Source: an uncultured Prevotellaceae bacterium
GTDB taxonomy: Bacteria > Bacteroidota > Bacteroidia > Bacteroidales > Bacteroidaceae
Reading direction: 5' to 3'
Assembly: GCA_900316575.1 (NCBI GenBank)
Contig: ONDJ01000008.1
Span: forward strand, 1-64,000
DNA: 64,000 bases
The position numbers and the translations under genes are program-made. Positions 7,941-17,187 of the stretch are shown one piece after another (position 1 is the first letter of the stretch; every line of letters begins with the position of its first letter). The notes beneath the pieces were generated by a model. It saw only the letters and a list, made by a program, of their open reading frames with translations. It had not been told where the DNA came from and ran no database searches.

Positions 7941-9842
7941 TCAAAGTACTTTGCAGTGTTTATAGAGCTCTCGGTAGAAGCGGTGGCGGCATAGGGTGGG
8001 GGAGTGTCCGATGAGTATAAGCTTGGAGCGAGCTCGGGTGATGGCTACGTTCATGCGGCGCAAATCGCGAAGGAAACCGATATTTCCTCTTTCGTTAGTA
8101 CGCACGAGACTGACGATGATAATGTCGCGCTCCTGGCCTTGAAAGGCATCGACGGTGTTGATCGTGATGACTTGGCGTAAGGGGCGAAGTTGGCGTTCAG
8201 ACTTAATGAGCTTTCGAAGGTATTGTACTTGTGCTCTGTAGGGCGAAATGATGCCGATGTCTATGCGTTCGTCAAGAAGCCGCTTTGTGCCCATGCGGTT
8301 GGTGTAGGAAAGGAGTGCTTGAACGGTCAGTTGAGCTTCGCGCTTGTTGATACGTCCGTAGGAGCCAGCAACGAACTGTTCGGAAAAGTCGGAGATTTCG
8401 TGATTGGAAGTTGCTGTGACTTCTTCATCAGTCTCAATCCAGACGAGCGGGCTGTCTAAGTCGTCAAGCATGTTGCGATGCTTTATTTCGAGTGCTGCCT
8501 TGAGTTTTCCTCCGTAGAACCATTGGGAGGGAAAGCGCATGAGGGTTTCGTTCATGCGATATTGTGTGGTGAGAAGGCGTACGGCATATGGATGTTTGTC
8601 AACAAGGCGCTCCATGAGCGTAGTGGCGAGTCCGCCGCGCATGGCTTCGGGCGACTTGATGGTGGGAGGCAGTTGGCAGTGGTCGCCTGCCAGAATGACG
8701 CGATGGCACTTGGGAAGAGCTATCCAACATGCTGCCTCAAGTGCTTGTGCAGCTTCGTCAATGAACAATGTGTGGCACTTCCAGCCCATAAGGACTTGCT
8801 GGGCTGAGCCAGCCAGTGTACAGGCAATGACACGAGAGGTGTCGAAGAGTGACTGATTGATGCGTATTTCAAGTTCGTCGGCCCGTTCGCGTAGGCGCGA
8901 GATTTTTTGATGATGGCTGTCGGTGCGCGAACGGCGAGGAACGGATTGAAGTTGGCGAATAGCTTTGCGAATGGCCCAAAGCTGTGCATAGTCAGGATGA
9001 GCTTCAAAGCGACGTTCGTAGGTGTTTTGCAGCATTTTGTCGGTGACGCGTGTGGGATTTCCGATGCGCAATACTGAGATGCCACGATCGCTGAGTTGCT
9101 CGCTGATCCAGTCAACGGCGGTGTTGCTCTGTGCGCAGACCATGACTTGAGGTTCGCGACGCAACACTTCGCAGATGGCTTCTACAAGTGTAGTCGTTTT
9201 TCCTGTGCCAGGGGGACCGTGAACAACCATGAAGTCTTTGGCGCGAAGAACGTCGCCAACGGCTTCTTGCTGTGAAGCGTTGAGCCAAGGCAAACTTGGT
9301 GTGGTAATGGAGGATGAAAAGGCGGGTCTGCTGTTTCCGTAAAATAAATCGCGAAAGGCGGCAATGCGCCCGTCCTTGGTGTTAATGGCTCGACTGAGTG
9401 CTTCAAACATCAGGCGATACGTTGTTTCGTCAAAGCTGAGCTGAATACCGAGTTTTTCGCAGCTTTGGAGGCTTGTCGCTTGATCTTCATTGTCAAGTGT
9501 AATGACCATGCGATCGCTTTCAGCAAAGCTTACGGTGCCGAGAAAAGGGTAGTAGTTGAGCTTGCCTGTACCGTCCACGCTGAAGAAGGCAACGCGCTTT
9601 CCATATTCGAACGAGTGTTCAATGTCGGTGTCGTCGGTGCGTCTGAACTCTAAAGTCAGTCTGTTCATGGCATTATAGTACCGCCGCACAAATTGGACGG
9701 GGAACCAGCATTCGCCGCGTTTTACTTTTCGACCAATACCAAAGAGTTCCGTCTCGCGGCGGAACTCTGCTTTTTCGTGTTCATATTCTATGCGGAGCAA
9801 TCTTTGCTGCTCAAGGAGTGTCATAGACAGATTTTTTACCAA
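7941..9842 (-). CDS. UPF1/DNA2-like superfamily 1B helicase
   Basis: 633 residues (a second start at MTLLEQQ, 9824, would avoid the 7-base overlap with the gene upstream). An N-terminal OB/stalk-like region precedes motif I GPPGTGKT (209-216); then come DEAAQALEA (motif II), GDHCQLPPT (III), QYRMN (IV), VDAFQGQERDIIIVS (V) and NVAITRARSKLILIG (VI). This set defines the Upf1/SMUBP-2/Dna2 type of 5-prime to 3-prime helicases acting on DNA or RNA. There is no nuclease domain or zinc cluster. It is the third gene after purA and the 227-residue protein. The precise substrate is unknown; roles in replication repair or RNA handling are both possible. Confidence 0.85.
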   Translation of the reverse strand: MVKNLSMTLLEQQRLLRIEYEHEKAEFRRETELFGIGRKVKRGECWFPVQFVRRYYNAMNRLTLEFRRTDDTDIEHSFEYGKRVAFFSVDGTGKLNYYPFLGTVSFAESDRMVITLDNEDQATSLQSCEKLGIQLSFDETTYRLMFEALSRAINTKDGRIAAFRDLFYGNSRPAFSSSITTPSLPWLNASQQEAVGDVLRAKDFMVVHGPPGTGKTTTLVEAICEVLRREPQVMVCAQSNTAVDWISEQLSDRGISVLRIGNPTRVTDKMLQNTYERRFEAHPDYAQLWAIRKAIRQLQSVPRRSRTDSHHQKISRLRERADELEIRINQSLFDTSRVIACTLAGSAQQVLMGWKCHTLFIDEAAQALEAACWIALPKCHRVILAGDHCQLPPTIKSPEAMRGGLATTLMERLVDKHPYAVRLLTTQYRMNETLMRFPSQWFYGGKLKAALEIKHRNMLDDLDSPLVWIETDEEVTATSNHEISDFSEQFVAGSYGRINKREAQLTVQALLSYTNRMGTKRLLDERIDIGIISPYRAQVQYLRKLIKSERQLRPLRQVITINTVDAFQGQERDIIIVSLVRTNERGNIGFLRDLRRMNVAITRARSKLILIGHSPTLCRHRFYRELYKHCKVL

Positions 9843-10519
9843 TAGACCGACCGCATGGGTGGAGGTCCATAAAGTTGGTGTAAGTTGCAGAAGGGATTTT
9901 CAAACTTTATGCGCGAAGCTTCTACAGCAATCTGTAGCCAAGCGTTCTCACCGATGGTCCAATCGGCCACAACGCCTACGCGGTCAACACTGGGCTGCCC
10001 CATGGGGGTGTAGTAATCCATGAAACCTTCCCCATCGTGCATGATACTCTTGGAAAAATAAACATACAAGTTGAAACGTTCTGAAGCTCGATAACCTACG
10101 ATGCCCGAAAGACTGATGTCGCGGTTTCTTACAGGGCCCCATGTGGCGTTGGTGCCTTGAACCATAAAGGCATACGACCATCGTGAACCCCAACGCCCTG
10201 CATAGGCCAAGTCGATGCGTTCCTCAAGTCCAACGCCTTTTGGCGAACCTTTGCCTAAACCTGCTGCCATTCCGAATGAGAAACGTGCATTCAAGCCTTC
10301 GTGGAGTGACCAGGTTTCCCATGGTCGGTAATAAGCATAGGGAAGAGAAAGTGAACTTGTTGGTACGAAAACATCGAAGAGAAAATTGTCTTTTTCTGGA
10401 TATACTTGTAGCTCAGACGCTGTTTCGTCTGTGGAGCCTAAAGTGTCAGCGTCTTCAGCTTGTTGAGCGAAGAGGGCTGAAGGCAGTAAGCAGAGGAGTA
10501 TCCAGAGAAAACGTTTCAT
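9836..10519 (-). CDS. Predicted outer-membrane or periplasmic protein of unknown function
   Basis: 227 residues starting with a clean signal peptide (MKRFLWILLCLLPSALFAQQ). The mature part has alternating aromatic and small residues typical of beta-barrel strands (RFSFGMAAGLG, WSYAFMVQGTNATWG, ISLSGIVGYRASERFNLYVY), and ends MRSVYW with a near-terminal aromatic, as in outer-membrane proteins. I do not recognise the family. It sits 15 bases after purA and overlaps the helicase start by 7 bases, so the three are probably one transcript; the link between purA and an envelope protein is likely only co-transcription. Confidence 0.6.
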   Translation of the reverse strand: MKRFLWILLCLLPSALFAQQAEDADTLGSTDETASELQVYPEKDNFLFDVFVPTSSLSLPYAYYRPWETWSLHEGLNARFSFGMAAGLGKGSPKGVGLEERIDLAYAGRWGSRWSYAFMVQGTNATWGPVRNRDISLSGIVGYRASERFNLYVYFSKSIMHDGEGFMDYYTPMGQPSVDRVGVVADWTIGENAWLQIAVEASRIKFENPFCNLHQLYGPPPMRSVYW

Positions 10520-10534
10520 GCTTTGAGGGGTTTG

Positions 10535-11821
10535 CTATGCTTTTGTAAAGTCCTTGAGAATGATGGTAGCTTCGCGGTCGGGGCTGACAGAGATGATGCT
10601 GATAGGCGTTTGCAAAGCGCGTTCTATGTAAGAAATATAGTTGCTGAACGCTTTGGGGAAGTCGTTTTTTTTGCGCAAACCGTCAATTGGTGCCTTCCAG
10701 CCTGGAAGGTCTTCGTACACGGCTTCCCAACCTTCGGTGTCGTAGGGCATGGTGTCTGTAACGATGTCGCCCTTACGATAGGCTACACAAACTTTGATGG
10801 TGTCAAACGTGTCAAGCACATCGCTCTTCATCATAACGAGATCGGTGACACCGTTTATCATAATGGTGTATTTCAGAGCTACGAGATCAATCCAACCACA
10901 GCGGCGATTGCGCCCTGTTACTGCTCCGTATTCGTGGCCGATGTCTCGCAAGCGATCGCCTGTCTCGTCAAAAAGTTCTACGGGGAATGGTCCTGCGCCG
11001 ACACGGGTGCTATAGGCTTTGAAAATGCCAAAGACGCGGCCTATTTTATTGGGCGCAATACCCAAGCCTGTGCACACTCCACCAATGGTGGTGCTGCTGC
11101 TTGAGACATAAGGATAGGTTCCGTGGTCAATGTCCAAGAGAGAGCCCTGAGCTCCTTCGGCCAATACGCTTTTACCCTCGTTGAGTGCTTGGTTGATGAC
11201 CATTTCGGTATCGGCCAGTTGGAATTGTTTCATGTATTCCACGCCTTCGAGCCATTGCTTCTCTTCTTCAGCAATGTCGTAGTCTGTGAAGTGAAGTTCG
11301 CTAAGAATTTGTTCGTGTCGTGCTTTGAGTCGGGCATACTTTTCTGCAAAGTTCTCAGTGATGTCGCCAACCCGAAGACCGATTCTCGCAGCTTTGTCGC
11401 TATAGGTGGGGCCAATCCCTTTGCCAGTCGTTCCTACAGCTTTCTTGCCTTTTGCGGCTTCGTAGGCGCGATCCAGCAAGCGATGCGTCGGTAGTATCAG
11501 ATGAGCACGGCGGCTAATGAGCAAGCGATTGGTGAGGGTGTATCCTGCTTGCTCTATCTCCTTGGCTTCTCCCATGAAAAGGTCTGGGGCGATGACACAA
11601 CCATTGCCAATGATGTTGAGCTTTCCTTTGTCGAAGATGCCGCTTGGTATGGAGCGAAGTACAAATTTCTTTCCGTCGAAAATGATGGTGTGTCCAGCAT
11701 TAGGGCCACCAGCAAAGCGAGCAACAATGTTGTATTGTGGAGTGAACCAATCTACAACCTTGCCTTTGCCTTCGTCGCCGAAGACGATACCCAACAAGGC
11801 ATCAACTTTTCCTTTTGCCAT
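10535..11821 (-). CDS. purA: Adenylosuccinate synthetase
   Basis: Joins IMP and aspartate with GTP to make adenylosuccinate, the first step from IMP to AMP. The start at 11821 (MAKGKVDALLGIVFGDEGKG) is preferred over one 11 codons upstream because the family starts here. Seen are the P-loop-like GDEGKGK near residue 15, GGPNAGHT near 38, GTTGKGIGPTYSDKAARIGLR in mid-protein, and the GRNRRCGWIDLVALKY signature. Full length (428 residues) for the family. A TATATTTG -7 element lies at 11844-11851, 23 bases before the ATG. It leads the operon containing the 227-residue protein and the helicase. Confidence 0.97.
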   Translation of the reverse strand: MAKGKVDALLGIVFGDEGKGKVVDWFTPQYNIVARFAGGPNAGHTIIFDGKKFVLRSIPSGIFDKGKLNIIGNGCVIAPDLFMGEAKEIEQAGYTLTNRLLISRRAHLILPTHRLLDRAYEAAKGKKAVGTTGKGIGPTYSDKAARIGLRVGDITENFAEKYARLKARHEQILSELHFTDYDIAEEEKQWLEGVEYMKQFQLADTEMVINQALNEGKSVLAEGAQGSLLDIDHGTYPYVSSSSTTIGGVCTGLGIAPNKIGRVFGIFKAYSTRVGAGPFPVELFDETGDRLRDIGHEYGAVTGRNRRCGWIDLVALKYTIMINGVTDLVMMKSDVLDTFDTIKVCVAYRKGDIVTDTMPYDTEGWEAVYEDLPGWKAPIDGLRKKNDFPKAFSNYISYIERALQTPISIISVSPDREATIILKDFTKA

Positions 11822-11843
11822 AAAGTGTGTGTGATTTTTGGCG

Positions 11844-11851
11844 CAAATATA
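11844..11851 (-). promoter_or_regulatory. -7 promoter element before purA
   Basis: Minus-strand TATATTTG matches TAnnTTTG; no good TTTG stands 19 bases further up, so the -33 part is weak. It fits a short purA leader and separates purA from rprY. Confidence 0.45.
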
Positions 11852-11913
11852 CAAATTTGCAGTGCAATTAAGAGGCTTTGTGTTTGGATTTGCGGCAAAA
11901 GTGGTATAAACGG

Positions 11914-12621
11914 CTATTTCTCTTGCTCTGAGGTGACCAATTTGTAGCCTTTGCCATGGATGTTGATAATCTCAACGCTGGGGTCGGCTTTAAGGTGTTT
12001 GCGCAATTTTGTGATATAGACGTCCATGGAGCGCGCGTTGAAATAGTTGTCGTCAATCCAGATGCTCTTAAGGGCATAGTCGCGAGGCAGAACATCGCCA
12101 TTCTTGGCGCAAAGTAATGTCAGCAGTTCGCTTTCTTTAGTGGTAAGTTTGCTTTGGTCTTCTCCATTGATCAGTATTTGTTTCTTAGTGTCAAAAACAA
12201 ACGAACCGATTTTGTATAGATCCTTGTCTTCGTTGCGATTTCCTTTGACGCGTCGCAAAATAGCTTCAATGCGCAGCGTGAGTTCTTCCATAGAGAAAGG
12301 CTTTGTGATATAGTCGTCAGCACCAATACCAAAGCCTTCGACGATGTCTTCCTTCATGGTCCTGGCCGTCAGGAATATGATGGGCACGTCGCGGCTCTGC
12401 AGACGAATATCGCGCGCCAGTTCAAAACCGTCTTTCTTAGGCATCATAACATCTAATACGCAAATGTCATAATGCGTTGAAGTGAATGTTCTGTAGCCTG
12501 CCTCTCCATCCGTGCAAAGGGTGGTGTTGTAACCTTTTGCTTGGAGGTATTCACGGAGCAACATGCCTAAGTTTTCGTCGTCCTCGCAAAGGAGGATGCT
12601 CATTTTGTCGTTGAGGTTCAT
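11914..12621 (-). CDS. rprY: OmpR-family response regulator RprY
   Basis: 235 residues. The receiver domain (about 8-125) has the acidic pair in LLCEDDEN, the phospho-acceptor Asp in CVLDVMMPKKDG, Thr in IFLTART and Lys in ITKPFSMEEL. The C-terminal winged helix (about 135-230) has TTKESELLTLLCAKNGDVLP and the DNA-contact helix RSMDVYITKLRKHL. The sequence closely follows RprY of Bacteroides and Porphyromonas, partner of the kinase RprX; RprY is known there to affect stress and envelope genes. It lies 65 bases after rprX in the same direction. The start at 12621 could instead be the Met at residue 6. Confidence 0.88.
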   Translation of the reverse strand: MNLNDKMSILLCEDDENLGMLLREYLQAKGYNTTLCTDGEAGYRTFTSTHYDICVLDVMMPKKDGFELARDIRLQSRDVPIIFLTARTMKEDIVEGFGIGADDYITKPFSMEELTLRIEAILRRVKGNRNEDKDLYKIGSFVFDTKKQILINGEDQSKLTTKESELLTLLCAKNGDVLPRDYALKSIWIDDNYFNARSMDVYITKLRKHLKADPSVEIINIHGKGYKLVTSEQEK

Positions 12622-12686
12622 AATAGATAGGTGTTTAGTTGTTGTCAGATTTGATTATGCTTGATAGTAGTTGCTTCACCTATTGC

Positions 12687-14177
12687 CTATGTAGCGGGCA
12701 ATTCTATAATGAAGCGTGTGCCTTGTCCGTAGTGACTTTCGGCCCGGATAGTGCCTTTATGGTAGTCAATGACGTTCTTTACGTATGCCAATCCCAGACC
12801 AAAGCCTTTTACATCGTGGCGATTGCCTGTGTGTACGCGATAGAAACGATCGAATATCTTTTTGACGTCTTCTTTCTTGATGCCAATGCCATTGTCTTTA
12901 ACTTCGATGTGGAGCTTGTCGCCATTGTTTTTTACAACAACAGAAAGCGACAGCTTGCGATCCTCGCTCTTGTATTTCACAGCGTTGTCAAGCAGATTGA
13001 AAATAACGTTGGTCAGATGGATCTCATCGCCGTAAACCTGGCTCTTCTGGGCCGATATGTCACAGTTGATGCTGCCGCCTGCACTTTCTACCTTTAATCG
13101 GAACGTGCCTACAACGTCTTCTACGACATGAGCCATGTCGAACTCCTTGTTTTTATAGGCACCGCCACGGCGAGAGAACATGCTGATCTGCAAAATCTTT
13201 TCCACTTGGAAACGAAGTCGCTTCGTCTCATCGCTGATGATGCCACTGAGGTGCTTCAGCATGGCAGGCGACTTCGTCACACTTTGATCGGAGAGCATTT
13301 GCGAAGCAAGCGAAATGGTAGATATCGGTGTTTTGAACTCATGCGTCATGTTGTTGATAAAGTCGTTTCTGATTTCTGTAAGCCGCTTTTGACGGAAAAT
13401 GATGTAAACCGTGAAACAAAAGATTACCAACAAAATAAAAGTGAAAATCACTGCAGGGATAATGAAGCGCACACTAGCAAAGATGTAGCGGTCCATGTCA
13501 GGGAAATGTACGTAAACATTTCCAGTAAGCGTTTGTTTCTCATTTGGAAATAGTGTGGCCGAATAAGTCTGTGACTCGCCTCGTGTGTCATAGTCGTTGC
13601 ACCGATAAACTTCCTCGCCATCGCTCGTTTCAACCCTGATGTGATACTTTAGGTTCAGCCCCTCGTTTCTCAGAGCATTTTTGATGTACAGGTCAAGTTT
13701 GTTGAAGTCTAAGCGTTCTTTAAGCGGTAAGGCACTGGCCTTGTTCAAAATATCGAACACTACTTCTTCAAGCATTTCGCGGCGGTAGTCAGACTTATAC
13801 GAACCTTGCAGCTGTCGTCGCATCTTTCTTATACCATTGGGAGAATCCGAGGTGGCCATCTCTCCTTCCTTGAATGAGTTGCTTCGGCGCTGAGTAGTCC
13901 AAGCATCGGGAATTTTTTGTAAACTATCTGAAAGAGATTCGCGTCGAATTTCAGCAGTGTCTTTGGGTGCTGTGCTTATTCCTAATTCAAGGCCACGCTG
14001 TGTTTCGTCTAATTCTACATTGCGTACAGCAACATATAGCGCCCGACCTACAGAAGTGTCGAACTGCTTGCGCCGCATCCTTACGTTGTCGTCAATGTAG
14101 CCCGCTTCAAGAAGGATGAGTGCCAAAAAGCATACACCCATCACGATAGCAATGAACCAAATCGTGCTCTTCTTCAT
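12687..14177 (-). CDS. rprX: Sensor histidine kinase RprX
   Basis: 496 residues. A membrane segment at about 5-25 and a second at about 235-260 (FIIPAVIFTFILLVIFCFTV) enclose a periplasmic sensor of about 200 residues. The cytoplasmic part has the H box NNMTHEFKTPIST with the phospho-accepting His, the N box NVIFNLLDNAVKYK, G1 VKDNGIGI, the F box FDRFYRVHTG and G2 GFGLGLAYVK. It phosphorylates RprY. The first gene of the pair; a TACTTTTG -7 element lies at 14198-14205, 20 bases before the ATG. The signal sensed is unknown. Confidence 0.87.
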   Translation of the reverse strand: MKKSTIWFIAIVMGVCFLALILLEAGYIDDNVRMRRKQFDTSVGRALYVAVRNVELDETQRGLELGISTAPKDTAEIRRESLSDSLQKIPDAWTTQRRSNSFKEGEMATSDSPNGIRKMRRQLQGSYKSDYRREMLEEVVFDILNKASALPLKERLDFNKLDLYIKNALRNEGLNLKYHIRVETSDGEEVYRCNDYDTRGESQTYSATLFPNEKQTLTGNVYVHFPDMDRYIFASVRFIIPAVIFTFILLVIFCFTVYIIFRQKRLTEIRNDFINNMTHEFKTPISTISLASQMLSDQSVTKSPAMLKHLSGIISDETKRLRFQVEKILQISMFSRRGGAYKNKEFDMAHVVEDVVGTFRLKVESAGGSINCDISAQKSQVYGDEIHLTNVIFNLLDNAVKYKSEDRKLSLSVVVKNNGDKLHIEVKDNGIGIKKEDVKKIFDRFYRVHTGNRHDVKGFGLGLAYVKNVIDYHKGTIRAESHYGQGTRFIIELPAT

Positions 14178-14197
14178 AACAATAGCTGATATCGCTG

Positions 14198-14205
14198 CAA
14201 AAGTA
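14198..14205 (-). promoter_or_regulatory. -7 promoter element before rprX
   Basis: Minus-strand TACTTTTG fits TAnnTTTG. The upstream -33 is poor (no clear TTTG at 19 bases), which would suit a gene that needs an activator, such as RprY itself; that is inference. Confidence 0.4.
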
Positions 14206-14645
14206 AGAACAATTTTGGCAGAAAAGGTTTAATCAAGCTATCTAAACATTCTTTTAAATGTTATTTAACAGCCTTGCGGGTGTTTTGCAACTATCTCGGG
14301 CCATGCGCCTTATACCAAGAGTATAGTCTTTCTCAGCAAAGGTGTACAATTCTACAATATAAAGTACTCTTCCGTTTGAGCTTGCTGACATATATGATGA
14401 GGCTCATAGCATATATATGAAGGCTCAGACGGAGGAATGTTCTGACTTAGGCGATGTGTCACCCTATTCGCGCGTGCGCCTATTATCTTGACTTTCGTAA
14501 GTTCGCCTCCCGAAATCACTTTTGAATAACTTTTGAACAACGACGCAGCTCTTTTTTGAAGATTGCGCTTTTCGGAGGGCTTCTGTCCACGGTCGGGATG
14601 CCCGCACTGCACACGTAATTCCTCCTCCCGCAGTGCTTTAGGAGT

Positions 14646-14662
14646 GCAGGCGTCCCGCCTGC
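14646..14662. repeat. REP-like hairpin GCAGGCG-TCC-CGCCTGC
   Basis: Perfect 7-bp stem with a 3-base loop, preceded by GGAGT and followed by GACAAGC. The same stem with a different loop is at 3598-3614, and a related GCGGGC hairpin preceded by GGGAGT and followed by AACAAG is at 31004-31025. Confidence 0.65.
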
Positions 14663-14772
14663 GACAAGCTTTTATAAAGGCTTCATGTAATCGCATGCAG
14701 TAGCACAATAACCACGACTCTCTTTGGATGGCTACACGCAAACAACCCTATCGTTGCGGAAATACGATAGGA

Positions 14773-14858
14773 CCTTTTCGGTGCGCACCGTACGATGTTT
14801 ACGTGCGCGCCGTACGAAAATTACGTGAACACCGTACGGCGCGCACCGAAAACATAGG
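14773..14858. repeat. 22-base-period array, copy A
   Basis: Three CGTACG cores at 14789, 14811 and 14833, exactly 22 bases apart. The spacer on the minus strand follows RYGYKCACGTAAnnnn. The outer ends form an inverted repeat: TTTTCGGTGCGCACCGTACG at the left against CGTACGGCGCGCACCGAAAA at the right (19 of 20 pair). Two further copies lie at 30.9 and 50.4 kb. Confidence 0.85.
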
Positions 14859-15731
14859 CTGCTTCGTGCAAAGACATAGCGTTCTTTTTAGCGAAAGTCT
14901 CTGACTGAACAACGACGCAGTTCCTTTCGCAGGGTTACTCTTTTCGGACGGGATGAAGTTGTCTATGGGAGGGAATTATCGTATACTCCTCATGCTGATC
15001 GCCATACTTGAGCACCCACTCGGAAGCCTTGACGACAGAGTCGGTCAAATTCCTGCTCGGTTTGCACAGCATAGCATCTCATAATCTCCTTGAAACCTCT
15101 CTGGCTCTTGTCAACCCCACCACAACACGGTAGGCACCCGTCCCCCATTCTTCTTGCGTGGGAACATGTCGCAAAAGTTTGCTGAAAAACTGAGTCACTC
15201 AAGTCTCCCTGCAAAAATCCCTATTCATAGGGGCTTCAGGCGAGAGAGCTTTCGAAAATGATAATACCGCTGGAGTTAAGGCAAGAATTTCTATCGTATT
15301 GAGAAAGGATTTGGACTTATCGTAATGCTCTTTGTTGTCTTTCACTTTGTTTTAGAACAATAGCGCTACAATCTTTTATATTAGCTGACTTTGTGTATCA
15401 ATTCGTAAGAACGTTAGAGATAAAAGGAATTAAAAAAGGGGCAACTTTGTCTATAGCAGACAGGCTTTTATATTTAATGAGGAACCTATCATTGATATTT
15501 GCTCTACACAATAATAATATATGTACGCGTACGCGCGCGTGAAGTATGGCTTCTTTTTCTTTTTGACAGCGCCGTCTGAAAGCTCGTACTCTCAAAAGCT
15601 GGAATAAAACAATTTGCGCCATATGTGGTGCCTTTGTGTGCAAAAACGCTATTTATGCGTGGCAAAACGATTGCTTTTATTGCGATTTTTTAAGTTTTGG
15701 TTGTTGTAATGGCATAAAAGGATAGGAAAAA

Positions 15732-15762
15732 TTTGGCAGTCACGATGTTTTGCGTATTTTTG
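15732..15762 (+). promoter_or_regulatory. Perfect Bacteroidetes promoter of the ribosomal protein operon
   Basis: TTTG (15732-15735), 19 bases, TATTTTTG (15755-15762). Transcription should begin near 15769, leaving a leader of about 160 nt before rplC. That leader could carry the autoregulatory site known for such operons, but I see no strong hairpin or terminator in it. Confidence 0.85.
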
Positions 15763-15928
15763 CACCCGCAAAAGTAGGAAACGAAGAAACCTGCTTGTTA
15801 TTCTAAGACATTCGTAAAAGATTGTCGAGTTGTGTGAAAACAACACGGCGCCCCTCCTTAACTTTCGCGATGAATAGGCGGGCTACGCTGAAAAGAAATA
15901 TCGAAACAAACATCAATTAACAACTAAA

Positions 15929-16546
15929 ATGCCAGGATTATTAGGAAAGAAAATCGGAATGATTTCCGTTTTCAGTGCTGATGGCAAGAATGTGCCATGC
16001 ACTGTGATCGAAGCCGGTCCTTGCGTCGTAACTCAGGTAAAGAGCGTTGAGCGTGATGGCTATGCCGCAGTTCAGCTTGGCTTTCAAGAAGCAAAGGAAA
16101 AGAATACTTCAGCTCCTTTGCGTGGACATTTTAAGAAAGCAGGAACAACGCCCAAGCGTCATTTGGCTGAGTTTAAGGACTTTGATCAAGAATTGAATCT
16201 CGGCGACACGCTTACCGTGGAACTTTTCAATGATGCAGCTTTTGTTGATATCACTGGAACGTCCAAGGGTAAAGGTTTCCAGGGCGTAGTGAAACGTCAT
16301 GGTTTTGGTGGTGTTGGTCAGAAGACCCACGGCCAAGACGACCGCTTGCGTGCACCAGGTTCTATTGGCGCTTGCTCTTATCCCGCTAAAGTCTTCAAAG
16401 GGTTGCGTATGGCTGGGCAAATGGGTAATGAGCGTGTGACGACGCAAAACCTTCGTGTTCTTAAAGTGATACCGGAAAAGAATTTGCTCCTCATCAAGGG
16501 TAGCGTGGCCGGATCAAAAGGTTCAATCGTTATAATTCGCAAGTAA
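15929..16546 (+). CDS. rplC: 50S ribosomal protein L3
   Basis: 205 residues, [15 protein letters not shown] start and the conserved [14 protein letters not shown] stretch here as [20 protein letters not shown], then the extended loop [15 protein letters not shown] that reaches the peptidyl-transferase centre. L3 helps nucleate 50S assembly. It is the first gene of this operon; rpsJ, its usual upstream neighbour, is missing. Stop and the rplD start overlap (TAATG), which points to coupled translation. Confidence 0.98.
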   Translation: MPGLLGKKIGMISVFSADGKNVPCTVIEAGPCVVTQVKSVERDGYAAVQLGFQEAKEKNTSAPLRGHFKKAGTTPKRHLAEFKDFDQELNLGDTLTVELFNDAAFVDITGTSKGKGFQGVVKRHGFGGVGQKTHGQDDRLRAPGSIGACSYPAKVFKGLRMAGQMGNERVTTQNLRVLKVIPEKNLLLIKGSVAGSKGSIVIIRK

Positions 16547-17175
16547 TGGAACTGAGTGTATTGAATATTAAAGGTCAAGACACCGGCCGTAAGGTGGTGC
16601 TCAGTGACAATGTGTTTGGCGTTAAGCCCAACGATCATGCGATTTATCTCGATGTGAAGCAGTATCTTGCAGATCAGCGTCAAGGAACTGCTAAGAGTAA
16701 GGAGCGTAGCGAAATTGCGGGTTCTACACGCAAATTAGGTCGTCAGAAAGGCGGCGGTGGTGCACGTCATGGTGATATCAAGTCTCCAGTGTTGCGCGGT
16801 GGTGGCCGTGTGTTTGGTCCTACTCCCCGCGATTATAGCTTTAAGCTCAATAAGAAGGTAAAGCAGCTTGCCCGCCGTAGTGCTTTGAGTTATAAGGTAC
16901 AAGAAGACGCACTTTTAGTGGTAGAGGATTTTACGTTCGATGCTCCCAAGACAAAGCAGTTTGTTGAAGTGATGAACGACTTGAATGTAGCAGGAAAGAA
17001 AGTTCTTGTTGTGCTTCCTGGTGCAGATAAGAATGTTTACCTCTCTGCACGCAATTTGTCAAAAGCTAAAGTAGCGATTGCAAGTGATATCAACACTTAC
17101 GGAGTGTTGGATTGCTCTGTTCTTATTGTAACAGAGAAAGCGCTTGCTAATATTGAAACTGTCTTAAACAAGTAA
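16546..17175 (+). CDS. rplD: 50S ribosomal protein L4
   Basis: 209 residues. The conserved internal loop [20 protein letters not shown] (about 65-84) reaches into the exit tunnel. L4 assembles on 23S rRNA and in some bacteria represses its own operon; whether that holds here is unknown. Begins on the last base of the rplC stop codon. Confidence 0.98.
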   Translation: MELSVLNIKGQDTGRKVVLSDNVFGVKPNDHAIYLDVKQYLADQRQGTAKSKERSEIAGSTRKLGRQKGGGGARHGDIKSPVLRGGGRVFGPTPRDYSFKLNKKVKQLARRSALSYKVQEDALLVVEDFTFDAPKTKQFVEVMNDLNVAGKKVLVVLPGADKNVYLSARNLSKAKVAIASDINTYGVLDCSVLIVTEKALANIETVLNK

Positions 17176-17187
17176 ATAAACAGCGTT

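Larger units (their letters stand above)
14206..15731. other. Long non-coding region between rprX and the ribosomal operon
   Basis: About 1.5 kb with no gene I can support. It holds a pair of imperfect 43-base direct repeats (14534-14576 and 14906-14948, both starting TGAACAACGACGCAG), a REP-like hairpin (14646-14662), a hairpin CCTATCGT/ACGATAGG (14747-14771), and the 22-base-period array at 14773-14858. Short open frames on the minus strand (14352-14741, 14990-15214, 15398-15643) cross these repeats, lack coding character and are judged chance. It may contain decayed mobile DNA. Confidence 0.6.

Noticed and set aside
14352..14741. 129-codon minus-strand open frame in the non-coding region
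   Set aside because: Runs across the REP hairpin, low coding character and no match to any family known to me.
14773..14858. CRISPR array
   Set aside because: Unit is only 22 bases including the spacer, spacers are near-identical, there are only three units and no cas genes are in the window.
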